DNA of 50,871 bases from Candidatus Gastranaerophilales bacterium (GCA_944322745.1 CALUPV010000012.1:1-50871); one strand, 5' to 3'. Counted from the first letter of the stretch, positions 34,193-42,390 are shown. Translations and numbers: made by a program. The notes: generated by a model not told the origin, from the sequence alone.

Positions 34193-34225
34193 ATTATATC
34201 AGTATGTTATATTAATAGAACATAC
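34193..34225 (-). promoter_or_regulatory. bioD promoter (extended -10, leaderless) with overlapping operator-like palindrome
   Basis: On the minus strand TGATATAAT (34201-34193) is 6 nt from the ATG. Right behind it lies GTATGTT (34202-34208) with AACATAC (34219-34225), a perfect 7-bp inverted repeat with a 10-nt spacer, located where a repressor would block the -35 region. The binding protein is unknown. Confidence 0.55.
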
Positions 34226-34309
34226 ATAAGGTGGATAAATTGTAATATTAACGAAATACATGTAAAATAATATATAGACTTATCAATAGAAAGAATTAAT
34301 ATTTAAAAC

Positions 34310-34864
34310 ATGAGAAAATTTATAATTATAATATTAATCTTATTATGTTATTTCGTTTTTATAGATAAAATAAAAGCGGACGATTCAGAACATCAAGTTT
34401 TAAAAATAAGAGAAGGCACTTTTGCAAAGGTAATGACTCGTGATGAGTTTTCAACTTTAACAGCTGACATAGGTGATGAAGTCACATTTATCAATACGCA
34501 GGATATGTACGTTTATGAAACTAATGCAATTCCGGAAAATACTATTTTTTACGGTGAAATAGAAGATGTAAGAGAACCGGTTGAAGGAAGAGACGGAGCA
34601 TTAAAGATTTCTATATATAAAATGATAACACCGGATAAAAAGGTCTATCGTTTGTCAGGACATATATATGGTGAAAATGATAATTATATTGGCGGAAGAA
34701 ATACACCGAGTATTTATTACCATAAAGTTCCGCATTATAATCAAAGGCTGAAACCCATGCTGAAAGCAGTACCTTTGAATGTATATGAAATGGGTAAACA
34801 TACTGTTGTCAAACCGGGGGCTGAACTTTTTGTTATTTTTGAAAAAGATATTATATTAAAATGA
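34310..34864 (+). CDS. Exported protein sharing a domain with the next gene
   Basis: 184 residues with an N-terminal hydrophobic segment (FIIIILILLCYFVFIDKIKA) that reads as signal peptide or anchor. Residues ~50-120 (IGDEVTF, then GRDGALKISIYKMITPDKK) align with the next gene's ~100-170 (LGDNVSF, then NRNGQLQVRFTNIITPTGQ). The two therefore contain the same beta-rich domain, which I cannot name. It ends without a glycine-rich region. Neighbours are the TonB-Exb genes, so an envelope role is likely. Confidence 0.65.
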   Translation: MRKFIIIILILLCYFVFIDKIKADDSEHQVLKIREGTFAKVMTRDEFSTLTADIGDEVTFINTQDMYVYETNAIPENTIFYGEIEDVREPVEGRDGALKISIYKMITPDKKVYRLSGHIYGENDNYIGGRNTPSIYYHKVPHYNQRLKPMLKAVPLNVYEMGKHTVVKPGAELFVIFEKDIILK

Positions 34865-34931
34865 ACTTTTTTTTAATTTTCTCGTTAAAATTAATATGTA
34901 ATATAGTAAAAGTAGTATAAAGGAGAAATAC

Positions 34932-35735
34932 ATGAGGAAAGAATTATTTGCATTATCAGTTATTATTTCAATGGCTTCTGCCCCATGTCTGTGTTTTGCC
35001 GATTCTAATTATAATGTTATAACACCTGCTGTTCAGGAAATACCTTCATCATCTGGCAATTATCAAACACAATATCCATTGCCAGTCAATTCATATCAGT
35101 CTCAAGGATATAATTATAATAATTATAACTATGGTAATTACAACAATAGTCAGTTACAAGGAAATGTAGTTATGGTTCCGGCAAACACTTCATTTTCAGC
35201 TACATCAATGACTTCTATATCTTCTGAAACTGCAAAACTAGGTGATAATGTTTCATTTTATCTGGGGTCAGACTTTTATTACGGTAATAAGTTAATTGCA
35301 GCAGCAGGAAGCAAAGTTAACGGCACTGTTATTAAAGCTAAAAAAGGTGGTTTAGGCAACCGTAACGGACAGTTACAAGTTCGATTCACAAATATTATTA
35401 CCCCGACAGGTCAAATGATTCCTATTAGTGCAAGTATACAAACAAACGATGGTTCAGGAATCCTTAAAGCCGGAACAGCAAAAGATGTATCCAAAGAATA
35501 TGCAAAAGATGCAGCAATAGGTGCGGCTGCAGGAGCTGTTCTTGGTACTGCTATGGGTGCATTGTCCGGTGGAAGTGTTGGCAGAGGTGCTATATACGGA
35601 ACAGCTGTTGGTGGTGGTATGGGTATGGCTCAAAATTTATTTGAACGTGGAGGTAATGTTGAAATTCCTCAAAATGCACAAATGAATATTGTTTTAGACC
35701 AACCCGTAACAGTTTCTTCTAATACTCCATATTAG
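34932..35735 (+). CDS. Exported protein with beta domain and glycine zipper
   Basis: 267 residues. A signal peptide (residues 1-23, cleavage after CFA) is followed by a tyrosine/asparagine/glutamine-rich linker (~40-75), then the beta domain shared with the preceding gene (~80-175). A glycine-zipper segment (~195-232, AAIGAAAGAVLGTAMGALSG) comes next and could insert in or coat a membrane. AAGGAG precedes ATG 34932. The arrangement resembles periplasmic glycine-zipper lipoproteins but lacks a lipobox. Function unknown. Confidence 0.7.
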   Translation: MRKELFALSVIISMASAPCLCFADSNYNVITPAVQEIPSSSGNYQTQYPLPVNSYQSQGYNYNNYNYGNYNNSQLQGNVVMVPANTSFSATSMTSISSETAKLGDNVSFYLGSDFYYGNKLIAAAGSKVNGTVIKAKKGGLGNRNGQLQVRFTNIITPTGQMIPISASIQTNDGSGILKAGTAKDVSKEYAKDAAIGAAAGAVLGTAMGALSGGSVGRGAIYGTAVGGGMGMAQNLFERGGNVEIPQNAQMNIVLDQPVTVSSNTPY

Positions 35736-35803
35736 TAGGTAAACAGGCTATTTGTTTTATCGTCGTTTTTTTGATAAAATAACTAGCAAATGGGAATTTA
35801 GGG

Positions 35804-36970
35804 ATGTCAGTTATAAAAAACGATGATAATATAAAATCAAAAAATATGAGGAATAAAGCACCTGTATATGAAATTCCTGCTGTTATAAGAAAAGAAAAAG
35901 AGGAAATTTCTTTTGAAAAGGCTTTAGTTTGGGCTTTCATTTTACATCCTGCTATTATTCTTATATTGTTGCTTTTTTCGATTGTACTAAAATTTTTAGG
36001 AATTGATTTTAATTTATTCAATAAACCTGAACTAAAACCAAAAGATATAGAATTTGTACTTGTTGAGAAAGAAGCTCCGCCAATCAATAAAAATACGAAA
36101 AATAGAGCGGATAAAAATTCACAGGCAGGTGGGAAACATGATCCAAAACGTCCTGTTTCGTTGCCTCAAACTGCAGCGCCAAAGGCTCCGGCAAAGAAGC
36201 CTTCATCGCCTGCACCAAAGAAACCGGTTGCACAAAAACCAAAACCGCAGGTTAAACCACAACCTGCTGTAAAACCTCAAGTGCAGAAGCCTGCGGCTCC
36301 GAAACCTCAACAGCAAGCTCCGCAAAAGCCTGCTCCAAAACCTCAGGCTCCAAAACCAACGGTAACGCCATCTGTTCCAAAGCCTGCGGTTAATCCGTCA
36401 TCTAATTTTAATATTCCAATACCAAAATCTGCAATTCCGCAGATAGCACAACCAACGACAGCTCCTGTTACTTCTGCACCTAAAATTGGCGGTGGTTCAA
36501 CAGGTGCTGCAGGTAAATCAGGTTCTGCTGCTCCGAGCTTTTCACCAACTACATCAAGTAGAGGGGGCTCAGGTGGTGGCGGAAGATTTTCTAATTCTAC
36601 CGGTTCCGGTCGTGGAAATATAGGAAATCCGGGACCGGGAAATCCAAACGGTGCACCCGGTATTGATGCTATAAAAGAACCTGATTTTGGCCCTTATATG
36701 AAGGAACTTCAAAGACGTATAAAAATGAATTGGGATCCGCCAAAGGGTAATGAAAGTAAACGTGTAATACTTTTATTCTCAATTGCAAGAGACGGTAGAC
36801 TTCTAAATGTTAAAGTACATCGTTCATCCGGACTTGAGGCGGCAGATAGAGCAGCTATAGATGCTGTTAAATTGACAGCTCCATTCAGACCTTTACCTCC
36901 TGAATTTAAAGGAAACAGTGTAGATATCCAATTTACATTTGACTATAATGTATTCGGAATATCCGGCTAA
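35804..36970 (+). CDS. tonB: TonB-like energy transducer
   Basis: 388 residues. A membrane helix (~41-66) contains a histidine (FILHPAII), as TonB/TolA helices do. Then comes a ~110-residue Pro/Lys/Ala/Gln linker, a glycine/serine-rich stretch (~228-285), and a C-terminal TonB domain (~293-385: MKELQRRIKMNWDPP, FSIARDGRLLNVKV, AAIDAVKLTAPFRPLP). TonB passes proton-motive energy from ExbBD to outer-membrane receptors. It is long for TonB (about 240). A TolA role with TolQR is possible. exbB follows 31 nt downstream. Confidence 0.85.
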   Translation: MSVIKNDDNIKSKNMRNKAPVYEIPAVIRKEKEEISFEKALVWAFILHPAIILILLLFSIVLKFLGIDFNLFNKPELKPKDIEFVLVEKEAPPINKNTKNRADKNSQAGGKHDPKRPVSLPQTAAPKAPAKKPSSPAPKKPVAQKPKPQVKPQPAVKPQVQKPAAPKPQQQAPQKPAPKPQAPKPTVTPSVPKPAVNPSSNFNIPIPKSAIPQIAQPTTAPVTSAPKIGGGSTGAAGKSGSAAPSFSPTTSSRGGSGGGGRFSNSTGSGRGNIGNPGPGNPNGAPGIDAIKEPDFGPYMKELQRRIKMNWDPPKGNESKRVILLFSIARDGRLLNVKVHRSSGLEAADRAAIDAVKLTAPFRPLPPEFKGNSVDIQFTFDYNVFGISG

Positions 36971-37001
36971 GAAATTATAATAAGAAAAGAGGAAATAAAT
37001 T

Positions 37002-37637
37002 ATGGAATTACTATTACATTCAATTAAACTGGACTGGCCCGTATTATTGCCAATTCTTGTTTGTTCAATTTTAACTGTTGCCGTTGCTATTAACAGATTT
37101 AGTTTTTATAACAAAAATAAACGTGATGTTGTTAGATTTATTAGAGCTTTAAAAACAGAATTAGTTAATAACAGGCTTGATGCGGCAAAAAATCTTAGTA
37201 TTCAATTAGGCGGCGTAATTGGAGAGGTTGCAGAAGAAGCTGTAAGAATTTTTTCTGAACAAAAAGTTGGATTTTCTCGTTCTTTTGATATTTCTGCTAA
37301 TTTGGCTACAAGAAAATTGGAAAAATATTTAACTATTTTAGGTACAGTAGGCGGTGTTTGTCCTTTCTTAGGTTTATTTGGTACTGTAGTCAGAATCCTT
37401 TATACTTTCCAAGATTTAGCTTCACAAGGTAATCAATCCGCTGCAGTTGCTATGGGTATCGGTTCAGCATTAATTGCTACTGCTTTCGGTCTTGGTGTTG
37501 CTATTGTTGCTGTTGTTCTTTATAACTTATTCCAATCTACAGTTAAAAGATATGAAGATGATTTTCAGCTTATTAAATTATTATTCTTAAGTTTTACTGA
37601 TTCAGAAGAAAAAACTCAAGCAAAAGCATTAGTATAG
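37002..37637 (+). CDS. exbB: ExbB/TolQ proton channel subunit
   Basis: 211 residues of the MotA/TolQ/ExbB family with three membrane helices (~10-28, ~112-135, ~150-175). The signature region ILGTVGGVCPFLGLFGTVVR and MGIGSALIATAFGLGVAIVA are the pore helices. It forms a pentamer around an ExbD pair. AGAGGAAAT precedes ATG 37002. Tight operon with tonB and both exbD genes. Confidence 0.92.
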   Translation: MELLLHSIKLDWPVLLPILVCSILTVAVAINRFSFYNKNKRDVVRFIRALKTELVNNRLDAAKNLSIQLGGVIGEVAEEAVRIFSEQKVGFSRSFDISANLATRKLEKYLTILGTVGGVCPFLGLFGTVVRILYTFQDLASQGNQSAAVAMGIGSALIATAFGLGVAIVAVVLYNLFQSTVKRYEDDFQLIKLLFLSFTDSEEKTQAKALV

Positions 37638-37646
37638 GAAAATAAA

Positions 37647-38162
37647 ATGTCTTTTTCAACAAATTCAGATGATAAAAAAGGTTTATTCACCGAAATTAAT
37701 ATAACTCCGTTAACAGATATTTTCTTAGTATTGTTAATTATCATGATGGTAATTGCACCCTCTTTTCAATCTATTGATACGGATATAAATATACCTGAAA
37801 TTAATAGCGGAGTTTCTGTTGAACAAAAAAATGCGGAAATTTCAGTGACTAAACAAGGTAGGTACTATATAAACGGAAGGCCGATATCTTCAGATAATCT
37901 TGTTAGTGAACTTACAAATTTGAAACCTTCTTTAGAAAAGGCTGAGGTTGTTGTTAAAGCTGATACTGAAACTAAAAGCAGTGAGATTCAAAAAATTATG
38001 AAAGCTGCTCAAGAGGCTCAATATGTTAAGTTGGTGCTAGCGGGTGAACCGCTTACGAAGAAAGAACAACGAAATCTTGAGCAACAAGCAAACATGGAAA
38101 ATTTGCAAAAAGATAATAATACTAAATCAGTTAATACTAGTGATTACAACTGGGATGAGTAA
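37647..38162 (+). CDS. exbD: ExbD/TolR family protein, first copy
   Basis: 171 residues. N-terminal helix NITPLTDIFLVLLIIMMVIA contains the proton-carrying aspartate D24. A periplasmic domain follows (~50-135), then about 30 extra polar residues (LEQQANMENLQKDNNTKSVN) not present in the second copy. Ribosome-binding site TAGGA, 9 nt after exbB. Confidence 0.9.
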   Translation: MSFSTNSDDKKGLFTEINITPLTDIFLVLLIIMMVIAPSFQSIDTDINIPEINSGVSVEQKNAEISVTKQGRYYINGRPISSDNLVSELTNLKPSLEKAEVVVKADTETKSSEIQKIMKAAQEAQYVKLVLAGEPLTKKEQRNLEQQANMENLQKDNNTKSVNTSDYNWDE

Positions 38163-38173
38163 GGTAGATCAAT

Positions 38174-38563
38174 ATGGCAGGACAAAGAAAAACATTCAAT
38201 GAAATTAATATAACTCCGTTAACGGATATTTTCCTTGTTTTACTTATTATTATGATGGTTATCGCACCATTGTTAGATCAACAAGGTTTGAATTTGGCAG
38301 TGCCTAATATGATTGAAGTTCAGGATGAAATTAAAGACTCTAAATTGATTAAAGTTCTTGTTACTGACGAAGATAAATATATGCTTGATGATACTGAAAT
38401 TCCCGTTAGCGAACTGTCCAATATGATATCAGAACAAGCAAAAGTTAATGCTGATGGGCTTTTAATAATGACTCAAGATAATGCCACACACGGTGCTGTT
38501 GTTAAATTGATGGATGAAGCTCGCAATTCCGGTGTTACAAATATTTCTATTACGGAATACTAA
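38174..38563 (+). CDS. exbD: ExbD/TolR family protein, second copy
   Basis: 129 residues. The helix INITPLTDIFLVLLIIMMVI, with D18, is nearly identical to the first copy's, but the periplasmic part has diverged (GLNLAVPNMIEVQDEIKDS). AAGG precedes ATG 38174. One ExbB serving two ExbD proteins suggests a hetero-dimeric ExbD pair in the pore. It ends 6 nt before the convergent ispF. Confidence 0.9.
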   Translation: MAGQRKTFNEINITPLTDIFLVLLIIMMVIAPLLDQQGLNLAVPNMIEVQDEIKDSKLIKVLVTDEDKYMLDDTEIPVSELSNMISEQAKVNADGLLIMTQDNATHGAVVKLMDEARNSGVTNISITEY

Positions 38564-38569
38564 TTATTA

Positions 38570-39046
38570 TTATTCTTTAATAAGTAATACAATACTTTGT
38601 GTGGCTATGGATTTTTTCTCACCAACGGAGTCTTGTTCTTCCATTGTTTTTGCTTTTATTGATATTAAATTTTTATCAATTTCAAGTATTTGAGATAATC
38701 TCTCTTGTATTAACGGAATGTATGGTTTCATTTTCGGTTCTTGAGCAAAGATTGTATTATCCAAATTATTTATTTTATAGCCTTTTTCTTCAATAAGTTT
38801 TTTTGTCTCTTTTAAAAGTATAGCGCTATCTATGTTTTTATATTGAGGGTCCTTATCAGGGAAATGAGTTCCTATATCACCAAGTGCTAATGCACCTAAA
38901 AGGGCATCTATGATTGAATGAATTAATACATCAGCATCAGAATGTCCTAAAAGACCTTTTGCGTAACCAATTTCAATACCGCCAATTATTAATTTCCTTC
39001 CCTCAACAAGTTTGTGAATATCAAATCCTTGACCGATTCTAAACAT
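38570..39046 (-). CDS. ispF: 2-C-methyl-D-erythritol 2,4-cyclodiphosphate synthase
   Basis: IspF closes the cyclodiphosphate ring in the MEP isoprenoid pathway. Zinc ligands in GQGFDIHKL and LGHSDADVLIHS, then GDIGTHFPD and the C-terminal KAKTMEE are all present. 158 residues, normal. It starts inside the end of the HAD gene (8-nt overlap) and is the last gene of a three-gene operon. Confidence 0.96.
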   Translation of the reverse strand: MFRIGQGFDIHKLVEGRKLIIGGIEIGYAKGLLGHSDADVLIHSIIDALLGALALGDIGTHFPDKDPQYKNIDSAILLKETKKLIEEKGYKINNLDNTIFAQEPKMKPYIPLIQERLSQILEIDKNLISIKAKTMEEQDSVGEKKSIATQSIVLLIKE

Positions 39047-39842
39047 TTTCTTTTCCCCATACGAATTTATTTATTGCTTTTACAAAGCCTTCATTATCAA
39101 CTGTATCTGTAATATAATTTGCTTTCGCTTTTATTTCGTCGGTGCCATTTCCCATTGCTACACCTATTCCTGCTGTTTCAACCATCTCTATGTCATTATT
39201 TTGGTCGCCTATGGCTAGAACTTCTTTCTCCGTAAAGCCTAATTTATTTGCTAAAAACTTTATAGCATTGCCTTTTGTTGCCTCTTTATTTGCTATTTCG
39301 CAGAATATATCCGTTGATTTTACTACATATATTTCAGGGTATTTTGTTTGAAGTTCTTTGATTAAATCTTCAATTAATTTTGGATCTTTATCAATTGCAA
39401 GAATTTTGTTTAGTTTTGAAAAATCAAGGTCATCAAACGAATTTACCTTAAAGTAATCTATCCCCTTGTTTCCAACATAGGCTTTTATATAATCATTGTC
39501 ATTTTCTACATATAGAACATCTTCTATATAAACATTCATATGAATGTTTCTGTCTCTAAGTTCTGTAACAATTTTTCTTGCAATATCTTGAGGCAAATAT
39601 TTAACATCTAAAATTTTACCGTCATAGGTATTTATTAATCCGCCTTGGTAACATATTAAAGGACATTCAATTCCAATTTCATCCGCAACATATTTTGCAC
39701 TTGCGTATGTTCTTCCTGTTGCAATTGCAACGTGAATTCCATTCTTGATTAAGTTCTGCATGCAGGCTTTGACATTGTGTGTTAAACCGTTTTTTTCGGA
39801 ATAAATGGTTCCATCTATGTCGGTTACAACCATTTTTATCAT
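39039..39842 (-). CDS. Cof-type HAD-superfamily phosphatase
   Basis: 267 residues. HAD motif I is DIDGTIY, motif II AIATGRTYA, and motifs III/IV KATKGNAI... and AIGDQNNDIEM (one residue-run each as in Cof/YidA sugar phosphatases); a C2B-type cap lies between. Substrates in this group are sugar phosphates or flavin/pyridoxal phosphates and cannot be read from sequence. It overlaps the NUDIX gene by 4 nt and ispF by 8 nt. Confidence 0.9.
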   Translation of the reverse strand: MIKMVVTDIDGTIYSEKNGLTHNVKACMQNLIKNGIHVAIATGRTYASAKYVADEIGIECPLICYQGGLINTYDGKILDVKYLPQDIARKIVTELRDRNIHMNVYIEDVLYVENDNDYIKAYVGNKGIDYFKVNSFDDLDFSKLNKILAIDKDPKLIEDLIKELQTKYPEIYVVKSTDIFCEIANKEATKGNAIKFLANKLGFTEKEVLAIGDQNNDIEMVETAGIGVAMGNGTDEIKAKANYITDTVDNEGFVKAINKFVWGKENV

Positions 39843-40369
39843 AATTTATATGCCCTCATTAATGTAGCAATGGTCTTTGCATCATTTATTTTACCTGTTT
39901 TTACCATATCAAAAACTTTGTCTTTATCTATTGCAATATAATTAAGTATTTCACCTTCATCAAGATGTTGTCCTTTATATGTTAAATCGATAGCTTTAAA
40001 TAAGTATAATTTTTCATTGCAAAATCCGGGGCTTGTCCATATAAAGCCTAGTGATTCCCAATCTTTTGCAATAAATCCTGTTTCTTCTTCCAGTTCTCTT
40101 TTGGCAGCGGATAAAATATCCTCATTACCTTTATCCAGTTTCCCTGCGGGAAGTTCATATAAAATTTCTTTTGTCGGATACCTGAATTGTTGTACCATCA
40201 GAATTTGTTCATTTTTTTCTGCAACTATAACAACACCGCCTGAATGATGAACAACTTCTCTTATTGTTTTGTAACCATCAGATAATTCAACATCATCTTT
40301 TGTTATATTAAATACTTTTCCTTCGTATATATTTTTTGAATTGATTGTTTTTTCGTATAATTTTTCCAT
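39839..40369 (-). CDS. nudF: NUDIX hydrolase, ADP-ribose pyrophosphatase type
   Basis: 176 residues. The Nudix box G-x5-E-x7-REUxEE-x2-G is seen as GKLDKGNEDILSAAKRELEE, followed by ETG. FRYPTKEILYELPAGK before it is typical of ADP-ribose pyrophosphatases. It probably hydrolyses ADP-ribose or similar. First gene of the operon with the HAD and ispF genes. No ribosome-binding site; TATAAT ends 6 nt before the ATG. Confidence 0.9.
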   Translation of the reverse strand: MEKLYEKTINSKNIYEGKVFNITKDDVELSDGYKTIREVVHHSGGVVIVAEKNEQILMVQQFRYPTKEILYELPAGKLDKGNEDILSAAKRELEEETGFIAKDWESLGFIWTSPGFCNEKLYLFKAIDLTYKGQHLDEGEILNYIAIDKDKVFDMVKTGKINDAKTIATLMRAYKL

Positions 40370-40375
40370 AAGTCA

Positions 40376-40381
40376 ATTATA
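40376..40381 (-). promoter_or_regulatory. Leaderless -10 of the NUDIX operon
   Basis: TATAAT on the minus strand, then TGACTT (6 nt), then ATG. CTGAAA lies 17 nt upstream as a partial -35. Confidence 0.6.
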
Positions 40382-40447
40382 CAATGTTAATGAATAATTT
40401 TCAGTATTAATTTATTTTATATATATCAAAATAAGAAAATTTGCCTG

Positions 40448-40456
40448 TGTTATAAT
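40448..40456 (+). promoter_or_regulatory. Extended -10, leaderless promoter of the 40463 gene
   Basis: TGTTATAAT fits TGnTATAAT; TGACCT (6 nt) separates it from the ATG at 40463. There is no ribosome-binding site. Confidence 0.65.
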
Positions 40457-40462
40457 TGACCT

Positions 40463-41188
40463 ATGAGCACAAGAAATATAATAGGTTTTTGGGGTTATCC
40501 TAATCCTGACTTGATAGATAAATATAAAAAATTATATCCAAATGCAATATGGATTGATTTTGATATTGATTATGGACTAACAAAACAAGATATATTGCCT
40601 GAATCATATTGTGCGATAATTAAGAACATTATTAACTGTGCGTTTTATTATAAAAATCAATTATTGGTTATTTTAGCACCTATAGGTAAAGATAAATGTG
40701 ATAGCGGTTGGTTCGCATATGAGATTTTGAAAGATATGGGATATCCTGTTGTTTCTTCTGTTTTTGAAGAAACAAAATATAAAAAAGAAGTTAAGATATC
40801 TACTTCAACTCTTCCTTTAAGACAAAAAGTTGAACTGATTACAAAAGGAATATATGAACCGCAAGTATTAGAACTTGAACAATGCCGTGCAAAATTTGGC
40901 TTTTGGGGGGTACCGCCTAATGATTTATCGATATTAGAGTTGTTTCCCGATGAAACTCATTTATATGGCTGGACAAGATGTGTTGAAGCTATGGCTCCTG
41001 CTGATATTGAACTTGAAATGTATATAGATATTAATGTTCCCACTGTATTTTATTCGCAGTCTTTTTGCTCAAAGGCACAGATGGCAAAATATTTGGCTGA
41101 TAAATATAATGGATTATATATTGATATTGATGATACTGTTACTAATTCTACAAAAGCAAAGATTGAGGCCTTTTTGAGGTTGCGATGA
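40463..41188 (+). CDS. Unknown cysteine-containing partner of an ASKHA activator-like ATPase
   Basis: 241 residues; not recognised. Cysteines are at 50, 59, 79, 141, 173 and 202. The start (IGFWGYPNPDL) recurs at ~145-155 (FGFWGVPPNDL), so the protein is probably an internal duplication. SYCAIIKNIINCAF, then LLVILAPIGKDKCDSG, faintly recalls the cluster-binding segments of 2-hydroxyacyl-CoA dehydratase D-component proteins, but this is weak. Its stop overlaps the next ATG by 4 nt, so the two proteins are made together and may form a complex. Transcribed from a leaderless promoter. Confidence 0.6.
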   Translation: MSTRNIIGFWGYPNPDLIDKYKKLYPNAIWIDFDIDYGLTKQDILPESYCAIIKNIINCAFYYKNQLLVILAPIGKDKCDSGWFAYEILKDMGYPVVSSVFEETKYKKEVKISTSTLPLRQKVELITKGIYEPQVLELEQCRAKFGFWGVPPNDLSILELFPDETHLYGWTRCVEAMAPADIELEMYIDINVPTVFYSQSFCSKAQMAKYLADKYNGLYIDIDDTVTNSTKAKIEAFLRLR

Positions 41189-41889
41189 ATAAAACAGATA
41201 TAGTATTAGATGCCGGTACAACTTGGTCAAAAATAATAGAAAGAAATTCATCTGATTTAATGAATGGATATAAGAATTTTATTGTTAAATCAGAAAATGG
41301 GTTTAATTATTATGTGTTGCCATCTTCAAAATTAAAAGAAATGAAAATTAAATTTGATAAAGCGACGGGGCATATGTCTTTAAGTATGCTAAAAAATAAA
41401 GAAGACTATGAAAATGAAGTTATTGCATTGATTCAGGGATTTAGAAAAAAAATTACAGAAGATGCAATTATCTTGGATATGGGAAGTCGAGATTCTAAAT
41501 GGGCACAATATAAAGATGGTAATTTTAAAGATTTGGATTGGAATAATTCATGTTCCAGTTCAACAGGTGCAACGATTGAAATGCTTTTAAAATTTTATAA
41601 TATAAAACTAGAAAATTTAAAAGTATCTGATGAAAAATATGTTATAACTTGCGGTATTTTCGGCTTAGAAAAAATAATGGACGATATTGCAAAAGGTGTA
41701 AACTCCGAAATGGCAGTTTCAAAGTTTATCCATGGTATTGCTTTTAATGCTTGGAATTTTGCTAAAAAACCGGCTAAATTATATTTATCGGGCGGATTTT
41801 GTGAAAATAAATGTTTCATTGATTCTTTAAGTAAATACTGTGAAGTAATTCCATTGGGGCGGTTTTTACTTTGTGAAGGCTTGTTTTAA
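41185..41889 (+). CDS. BadF/HgdC-like ASKHA ATPase (dehydratase-activator family)
   Basis: 234 residues with the ASKHA ATP site: phosphate-1 LDAGTTWSK (8-16), ATGH (60-63), phosphate-2 LDMGSRDSK (97-105) and adenosine LSGGF (201-205). C123 (NNSCSSSTG) and C156 (VITCGIFG) match the positions of the two cysteines that hold the bridging 4Fe-4S cluster in HgdC-type activators (CAAGTG; SSTC). Those enzymes inject an electron into a dehydratase at ATP cost. No recognisable dehydratase is nearby, and the protein is a little short. Overlaps the preceding gene by 4 nt. Confidence 0.75.
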   Translation: MNKTDIVLDAGTTWSKIIERNSSDLMNGYKNFIVKSENGFNYYVLPSSKLKEMKIKFDKATGHMSLSMLKNKEDYENEVIALIQGFRKKITEDAIILDMGSRDSKWAQYKDGNFKDLDWNNSCSSSTGATIEMLLKFYNIKLENLKVSDEKYVITCGIFGLEKIMDDIAKGVNSEMAVSKFIHGIAFNAWNFAKKPAKLYLSGGFCENKCFIDSLSKYCEVIPLGRFLLCEGLF

Positions 41890-41936
41890 TTCCTTAAGAA
41901 TGTTATTCTATCGATATTAGATAATAGGAGAAAAAC

Positions 41937-42389
41937 ATGAGTATAAATTCTGTAAGTTTTGGTCGTACTATAAAAGTTAATGCACCATTATCTGTTGCAA
42001 AACATGCTGTTGATTTGATTAATACTATTCCGCAAAGAAGAGGGGAATCAAGAGTTCAACAACAATTAAAAGATATATTCTATGATACAGATAAAGGCAG
42101 AGCAAGAGCTGTAGCTACTAATGGTGAATCAGGAGATGTATATATAGTTAGCGGTATGGCTGCTAATGATGTTGGTTTACTTATTAAAGATAGAAACTTC
42201 CATATAGATGAGGCCAAAAAGACATATGGAGAAGACTGTTACACATATGAATGTATTAAAGAAGCTGAAGATGAACGTTATACGGATTTGTTAACGCTTG
42301 TATTATTTGAAACAGAAGAACCGATTGAGCTAGATATTAATTACTCTGGCAGAAAAAATCGTATTAAATCTATTGATATCAAAATATAA
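41937..42389 (+). CDS. Unknown protein with N-terminal SINSVSFG tag
   Basis: 150 residues. The tag MSINSVSFGRTIKV matches that of the gene at 2276. The rest is charged, with DVYIVSGMAANDVGLLI resembling VEIYITGKDVEKVKT of that gene, so a distant common fold is possible. No signal or membrane helix. TAGGAG lies 6 nt before ATG 41937; a terminator follows at once. Confidence 0.7.
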   Translation: MSINSVSFGRTIKVNAPLSVAKHAVDLINTIPQRRGESRVQQQLKDIFYDTDKGRARAVATNGESGDVYIVSGMAANDVGLLIKDRNFHIDEAKKTYGEDCYTYECIKEAEDERYTDLLTLVLFETEEPIELDINYSGRKNRIKSIDIKI

Positions 42390-42390
42390 A

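Noticed and set aside
34202-34225. LexA or BirA box at the palindrome upstream of bioD
   Set aside because: GTATGTT-N10-AACATAC fits neither the Gram-positive LexA box (GAAC-N4-GTTC) nor the BirA operator spacing and half-sites.
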